Position numbers and translations under genes: made by a program. From assembly GCF_029626025.1 (NCBI RefSeq), contig NZ_JARUBF010000001.1:1-64000 (forward strand): DNA of 64,000 bases, read 5' to 3'. Shown here piece after piece: positions 59,800 through 64,000 of this stretch (positions are counted from its first letter, which is position 1; every line of letters begins with the position of its first letter). This stretch comes from Solwaraspora sp. WMMD406. GTDB lineage: Bacteria > Actinomycetota > Actinomycetes > Mycobacteriales > Micromonosporaceae. Below the pieces are notes generated by a model. The model was not told where the DNA came from, ran no database searches, and was given only the letters and a program-made list of their open reading frames with translations.

Positions 59800-60005
59800 G
59801 ATATCCTTGCCTCGCAGCCGGTCCGCTGCGGCATCCAGTCGCGGCGGCGCAAGAGGGAACCCGGTGTGAATCCGGGACTGCCCCGCAGCGGTAAGTGGGA
59901 ACGACCATCGTCGAGGACACTGGACCCGATTCGGGTCTGGGAAGTGACGGTCACTAGGAAGCCCGGGATCTCCGGTCACGCCCACGAGTCCGAAGACCTG
60001 CCCGC
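59800..60005 (+). ncRNA. cobalamin riboswitch
   Basis: The conserved core reads AGAGGGAACCCGGTG...AATCCGGGACTGCCCCGCAG with CGGTAAGTGGGAACGACC, then CACTGG, GGGAAGTGACGG and the B12-box end GAGTCCGAAGACCTGCC. Order and spacing fit a complete adenosylcobalamin-type aptamer. No recognised B12 synthesis, transport or B12-independent isozyme gene follows. Confidence 0.93.
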
Positions 60006-60008
60006 TGT

Positions 60009-60029
60009 CCACATGCACGAGGCATGTGG
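60009..60029 (+). other. hairpin just after the cobalamin aptamer
   Basis: CCACATGC-ACGAG-GCATGTGG, a perfect 8-bp stem six bases after the B12 box. It could be part of the expression platform; no U-tract follows. A good ribosome site (GGAAGGAGA) lies about 100 bp downstream. Confidence 0.5.
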
Positions 60030-60168
60030 CGAACTCGGTGACCTTCGAGGGCGGGTCGGCCATCAGCGACAGCACGTCCCCGTGCTGCGCTCGATCGCGC
60101 CCTCTCCCTGTCGAGTCTTCACGGCCGGAAGGAGACAGAGGTGCAGGCGTCATCGATTCGACAGCACC

Positions 60169-60330
60169 GTGTGCCGACCGGCACAGGGAGCCGCACCGCT
60201 GCTGTTCACGCTCAGAAGCAGGCCTCGCAAGGTCCGCATCCGCGCACACTGCGGAAATCGCCTCGACGTCAACCTGTGCGTCTGCCGGCCGATCACCCCT
60301 GTCCCGTACCACGAGCGGAGCATTCCATGA
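60169..60330 (+). CDS. possible small protein downstream of riboswitch
   Basis: This is the frame with the best third-position bias in this stretch; it ends RPRKVRIRAHCGNRLDVNL, then CVCRPITPVPYHERSIP, with its stop overlapping the ATG of the next frame (ATGA). It has three Cys in the last 35 residues. The GTG start is a guess, and no family is recognised. It may be the remnant of the riboswitch-controlled gene. Confidence 0.3.
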   Translation: MCRPAQGAAPLLFTLRSRPRKVRIRAHCGNRLDVNLCVCRPITPVPYHERSIP

Positions 60331-60536
60331 GCAAACCGCTGCGGCCCCAGGGCACGACCATCAACGGCGAAGACCTCGTCGTCCTACCGGTCGCCGACTA
60401 CGAACGTCTCGCCACCGCGCGCCGGCAACTCGGAGCACGCGAGGCCCGGCTTCGTAGCCTGACCCACCAGGTGCGCGCCCTGACCGACCTGCTCACCGCG
60501 ATCCAGCAGGTCCTCGCGGAAGGACCCACCGGTGCG
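60327..60536 (+). pseudogene. 5' part of a hypothetical gene, fused out of frame to a USP tail
   Basis: From ATG 60327 about 69 codons have strong coding bias (EDLVVLPVADYERLATARRQL, helical LRSLTHQVRALTDLLTAIQQVLAEG). The start resembles a Phd/YefM-type antitoxin N-terminus. The frame stays open to 60977, but bias collapses at about 60530, where the USP frame takes over. A deletion or shift here is likely. Confidence 0.45.
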
Positions 60537-60789
60537 GCAAGCGCTGCACGGACACCTCACCGGCGCGCAACGCGCGTTACGGTCGGCTGGACTGACCACC
60601 GGCAGCCAGATCATCGACGCAGACGAGCCGGTGCCCGCTATCGTCGACCTGCTCGCCGACGACCCGGCCGCCATCGTGGTCGTCGGCTCGCATGGCCGCA
60701 CCGGGGTGGCGCGGATGCTGATCGGCAGCGTCACGATGGACCTGATCGAGCGCAGCCCCGTGCCGCTGCTGATCGCCCCGACCTCCTGA
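60532..60789 (+). pseudogene. universal stress protein, C-terminal fragment
   Basis: The fragment has 85 residues from GTG: DLLADDPAAIVVVGSHGRTG then VARMLIGSVTMDLIERSPVP and LLIAPTS, the ATP-binding G-x2-G-x9-G(S/T) end of a UspA domain. The first 55-60 residues (strand 1, ATP-binding Asp) are missing, so it cannot fold as a full USP. It is joined in another frame to the preceding gene fragment. Confidence 0.75.
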
Positions 60790-60931
60790 CGACGGCGGCG
60801 GGGGGCGCGGATGGTAGACAGGTAGCCGTGGCACCCGGCCAGCGGATTTCTCGGGTCCGGGTCCGCGCCGGCCAGCCGCAGCAGCGTTTCCGCCGGCATG
60901 CCGGCACAAGTCCCGACGTGATCAGCGACAG

Positions 60932-61933
60932 GTGGCAGAGGTGCGGGTACCGACGCGTACGGCGTTGCTCGCCGTGACGGGCAACGCGGTGCTCATGGGA
61001 GCGGCGGGGGTCAGTGCCCCGCTGGGTTGGGTGCTGGTGCCCGGTGTGGCGGGAATGTCGGCCCGACCGCGGGTGGCAGTGCTCGTCTCTGGCTGGGCGG
61101 CCGTCCTGGTCGCGGTGTCCGTGATGCTTCCGATCATTCCGGGGCACCGTGGTGACGGCTTGTCGCTGACCGCGTCGGCGGTGTGCCTGTCCGCAGTTCC
61201 GCTGTTGGCGTGGGCGCGGCAGCACGCCGAGACCAGTCGGCTGGCGCAGGTGGAGGCAGCGCTGCCGGCCGTCACCACCAGCACGGTGGGACGCGCCGGC
61301 ACGCGGGTGGCGATGGCCGTGTCGCGTATCCCGGGCGAGGTCGCCGCCCTGGTTCACACCGCCGATGGTGGCGCACGTGCTCTGGTCGGCATGGTGATGG
61401 GCCACGCCACCGACCCCGCCCGCTGTGCCGCCTGGGCCGAAAAGACGTTCGAGTGGGCAGCGGCGCAGCCGGACCTGACCCTGGATGATCTTCCCGCAGT
61501 GCTGGAGCCGGTGGTGCACCGTTGGGTTGGCGAGGGCTACCTGTCCGTCACCCTGATCGAGATCAGCGACCACGGCCAGGTCGACACCCTACGCTGCGGC
61601 GGTCCGGAGATCATCGCCCAGCCCGCCGTACCCGACGGTCATCCGGCTCCCGGCCCTGTGATCGCCGACGCCGGCCCAGGTGGGATCCCGCTCGGCCTAG
61701 GCGCGCAGCCGCCCAGCAGACGCCACTTGCCAGGAAACGCCCGAATTGCGATCGTCACCGCCGTATACGCCACCGCGCATTACGACGACTACCTGACCGC
61801 CGTGGAACGCGCCCTGGCCGCAGACACCGTCGAGATAGCCGCCGTAGCCCTGCTGCTCGCCGGCGACCCGTCGTCACCGGCCAGCATGGCCGGCCCTGCC
61901 CTGGTGCTCGACGCTGCAAACGGTGCTCAATGA
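60932..61933 (+). CDS. membrane protein with degenerate PP2C-like cytoplasmic domain
   Basis: The protein has 333 residues. Two or three hydrophobic segments at about 10-40 and 47-70, and possibly 77-92, anchor the N-terminus. The soluble remainder (about 135-333) has the rhythm of a PP2C/SpoIIE phosphatase (GYLSVTLIEISDHGQVDTLRCGG, IAIVTAVYATAHYDDYLTAVERAL) but lacks the Asp-Gly and Asp-Asp metal residues. It may bind a phosphoprotein without catalysis. The assignment is by pattern only. It converges with the STAND fragment. Confidence 0.6.
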   Translation: MAEVRVPTRTALLAVTGNAVLMGAAGVSAPLGWVLVPGVAGMSARPRVAVLVSGWAAVLVAVSVMLPIIPGHRGDGLSLTASAVCLSAVPLLAWARQHAETSRLAQVEAALPAVTTSTVGRAGTRVAMAVSRIPGEVAALVHTADGGARALVGMVMGHATDPARCAAWAEKTFEWAAAQPDLTLDDLPAVLEPVVHRWVGEGYLSVTLIEISDHGQVDTLRCGGPEIIAQPAVPDGHPAPGPVIADAGPGGIPLGLGAQPPSRRHLPGNARIAIVTAVYATAHYDDYLTAVERALAADTVEIAAVALLLAGDPSSPASMAGPALVLDAANGAQ

Positions 61934-62712
61934 ACCACCCGGCACGATCGCCTCAGTAACCGGTCAACAGGGCTACCAGCTGCGGCGTCGCCGCTGGTGT
62001 GCTGGCCACGACCACCTCGTCCCCGCCCATACGTGCATGGCGTCGACTCTGGCCCGCGACCATTTGACCCGGCGGCGGCGAGTACGTCGCGTGTCGCGAT
62101 CACGACGCTGCCGGGTGCCTTCGGCAGCAACGCGCGGACCTGCCGGGGCTCGGTCACATCGTCGAGAACCACCAACACCGGACGCTGCGCCGTGCAGGTC
62201 CGGAACAGGTTCACCTGCTCAGCAATCCCCACAGGGACATGACGACTGTCCACACCGAGGTCACGCTGACAACCGGCGACAGCCTCCGCCACTGCGGCCT
62301 CGCCACCCACCTCAGAACGCAGTGCCGTGAAGTCGACGAACAACTCATCACCCGGGAACCGGGCACCCACCCGCTCCGCGACCCGCCGAGCCAACGCCGT
62401 CTTACCCACCCCAGGAAGCCCACTGAGCAGCGAGATCCGTACCGCAGCCGCACCAGACCGCACCACAGGGCCAAGGTCTTCCAGCCGGCCCAACTCCCGA
62501 ACCCGGTTGACGAAGTACCGGTCCGCCGCCAGAACCTGCCGAGGCACCCGAACGACCGCCGTCGGCACCGACGGCCCCCACCGCGGCGGGTTTCCACCCG
62601 CCTGTCGCAATTGAACCTCACGATACGCGACTTGACAGCACCTGACCGCAAGGTCATCCACCAGTCGACAACCGCCGTCCCAACACCGATGCCCCGTGAG
62701 GACCCCGAACAA
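61927..62712 (-). pseudogene. NB-ARC/STAND NTPase, truncated
   Basis: The NTPase core is clear: LLSGLPGVGKTALARRVAERVG (Walker A), DELFVDFTAL, RPVLVVLDDVTEPRQVRALLP (Walker B) and PGSVVIATRD (sensor). After that the frame turns Gly/Arg-rich and stops, so the winged-helix and repeat domains of a normal AfsR/SARP- or defence-type STAND are missing. The N-terminal 60 residues lack a recognised effector domain, and the start is uncertain. Confidence 0.75.
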
Positions 62713-62808
62713 CGAACCACCCGAGGCGGCTTGTCAGCCCACACGACCAGTTCTGTCACCGCGCCGTCCGCCGATGCGCACTCGACTCGCTCTGCCCTAC
62801 GCGACGGG

Positions 62809-63644
62809 TTACTGGTCGGCGAGGTCGATCAGCCGCACTAAATGCCCGGGGTCACCGCCGACCCGGGACCACACCGCCTCGGCAGGACTTCCCACTGCCG
62901 CCAACCGTCGCGGTGTCGCCACCGCCACCGCCACCGGCAACCCCGCCACCCCGGCATCAGTATGGATGGCGCGCTCGCCCGCCTCGGAGCAGACCATCAC
63001 CACGGCGGTCACCGGCACCCCCTGGCGGTAACCCTCCAACGCCTCACCCGGCGACGGCCGCACAGCGTCTGTCGCCCGGGCCGGCGGGTCGGCATCGACG
63101 TGCAGCAGGAACCGCACCGCCCGATCGTTCTCGATCCACACCCCGTACGCAGCCGGTGCCACATCCGGCACACCCTGCTCCCGCAGCCACACTGCGGCCT
63201 CCAACGCCCGCCGCCACTCCGGCCAGGGCTGCCCAGCGCCACCAGCACCGGCCGTCCCACCAACCTCAACCGGTCGGCGATCGCCTCCCGACCATCAACG
63301 CTCAACTCATAGAACGCCAGATGCCGCGAGTCGTTGTCGAAGACGAACCGCCAGACCAGACCCGCCTCCACGAGCACCCCCAGATGCCGCACCGCCGCCG
63401 GACGACTGCCGAACAGCAACATCGCCACCTGCCCGGTGTGCAGAGCACCGTGCTCGGCCAACACCGCCAACACCGCCCAGTGCCGCTGGCCGAGCCCTCG
63501 CATACTTACCTGCCGGCGACCTGTCGGCGGGCGGGAGGAGAACTCGTCGGGTCCAACCTGGTACTGCCGCCCCATCCCCGGGTTACCGCCCACACCCGCG
63601 TCGTGCGGCCAACCGGTGGAGTCCCACCCTGACATGATCGCCAC
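62809..63644 (-). pseudogene. replication-relaxation family protein, single frameshift
   Basis: The N-terminal part (from about 63503, or an upstream Met at 63575) reads LGQRHWAVLAVLAEHGALHT, then GQVAMLLFGSRPAAVRHLGVL and the winged-helix continuation to RLVGRPVLVALG. At about 63228-63234 one base seems lost; the homologous sequence continues in the next frame as PWPEWRRALEAAVWLREQGV and on to a stop at 62809. PF13814-like proteins occur in actinobacterial plasmids and integrative elements, near tra genes. Repairing one base gives about 230 residues; sequencing error is possible. Confidence 0.75.
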
Positions 63645-63905
63645 CGACGGACTGCGTCGCCAGTGTCAGATCAGAGACAATCCCTAAACTTGATCTTTAA
63701 CCTGTGCGACAGACAGGCGGTGCGACCACGCGAACCAGCAGTCGATTGCATCGACGTGTGCAACCATGTCGCCGGTGCGACTTGGACGTCGATCACGCCG
63801 ATGAGCTGCAAGAACCTCAGATCACACAGGTGCGGCTGGAGTACTAGTTGCGTACAACTACCTGCCGGTGGGCGTGGCCGGCGCCGAGCTACGACGTCAC
63901 TCGCG
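63645..63905. other. intergenic stretch, no secure gene
   Basis: A short plus-strand frame ending at 63848 (CRRCDLDVDHADELQEPQITQ then VRLEY) has coding flavour but no start or partner; it may be a gene remnant. Confidence 0.35.
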
Positions 63906-63999
63906 CTACGACGCCTCCTGGCTGATCCGTTCCCACTCGCGGATGGCCGCAGGTTCCCATCTGGTGTGCTGATCGTGGAACAACCGCACGGCGCGTTCA
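63906..63999 (-). CDS. C-terminus of a protein entering from the right window edge
   Basis: Thirty codons (ERAVRLFHDQHTRWEPAAIR then EWERISQEAS) end at TAG 63906-63908. The composition is typical of a real helical C-terminus. The start lies outside the window, and the family is unknown. Confidence 0.45.
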   Translation of the reverse strand, partial: ERAVRLFHDQHTRWEPAAIREWERISQEAS

Positions 64000-64000
64000 C

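Noticed and set aside
60141-60326. GTG start after AAGGAG downstream of the riboswitch, in frame with the 60327 gene
   Set aside because: Third-position bias is poor and the encoded peptide is low-complexity (Arg/Pro/Gln); a neighbouring frame has much better bias.
1-64000. CRISPR arrays, rRNA operons, complete tRNA genes
   Set aside because: No regularly spaced repeats, rRNA cores or cloverleaf-capable sequences were found by eye on either strand; a covariance-model scan would be decisive for tRNAs.

Overview
The window is GC-rich actinobacterial DNA with strong G/C third-position bias, frequent GTG starts, ATGA-type gene overlaps, a LexA-type repressor, an FxLD-type methyltransferase, a ScfR/PrpR-type regulator of a methylcitrate operon and several actinobacterial insertion sequences. 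A member of the Micromonosporaceae (Micromonospora-like) fits best. That placement comes from protein flavour only, not from a marker gene.

Bases 1-24,000 are an accessory, heavily rearranged region. It opens inside a DECH-box helicase that resembles the helicase half of TOTE-type conflict proteins. An aminoglycoside-phosphotransferase-fold kinase and a LexA-like repressor with a nested operator follow. An IS630-type element (3863-5567) carries a passenger gene and cuts the last codons off an unknown gene; the junction can be rebuilt exactly. A PD-(D/E)XK nuclease fused to a probable beta-propeller (7023-8393) lies between two copies of the tail of a divergent hemC. Next come an FxLD-type methyltransferase with a coupled P-loop kinase, a DUF6624-like protein, and a DddA-like (SCP1.201) deaminase toxin with an overlapping Imm1-like immunity gene. 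An IS3-family element (14136-15434) and an IS66-family element (18354-19874, with an 8-bp target duplication) interrupt two further genes; the second is a GSx-DxD nucleotidyltransferase. Integrase, IS5 and acyl-CoA-dehydrogenase remnants and an Mrr-like nuclease complete the region.

Bases 24,060-49,553 hold a 3-hydroxyisobutyryl-CoA hydrolase-like gene and then a catabolic cluster of about 24 kb built from four divergent transcription units. It has a complete Dpp/Opp-type ABC importer with ATP-dependent hydantoinase/oxoprolinase subunits HyuA and HyuB. It also has a cyclase-fold hydrolase, an MmgE/PrpD protein, an OsmC/Ohr protein, a dihydropyrimidinase-type amidohydrolase, an M20 hydrolase with unusual active-site residues, a 103-residue unknown, a methyltransferase and an Fe-S flavoprotein reductase. 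The last unit holds an acetoacetate-decarboxylase-like protein, a CitE-like lyase, a class III CoA-transferase fused to a cysteine amidohydrolase, a PuuE-like deacetylase/allantoinase and an IclR regulator. The set suggests import, ring opening, decarbamoylation and CoA-dependent breakdown of an unidentified cyclic amide, imide or ureide.

Bases 49,578-59,447 carry a pfkB remnant, a response-regulator/PP2C phosphatase, an SDR/TetR divergent pair, and a methylcitrate-cycle operon (prpD-prpB-prpC) divergent from its prpR-type regulator, with RamB/PrpR-like boxes between them. Downstream of prpC lies an mmsA broken twice, by a frameshift and by an IS1380 fragment.

Bases 59,500-64,000 contain a cobalamin riboswitch with no recognisable B12 gene after it, fragments of small genes including a universal-stress-protein tail, a membrane protein with a degenerate phosphatase-like domain, a truncated NB-ARC/STAND ATPase and a frameshifted replication-relaxation protein. 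No rRNA gene, complete tRNA gene or CRISPR array was seen.
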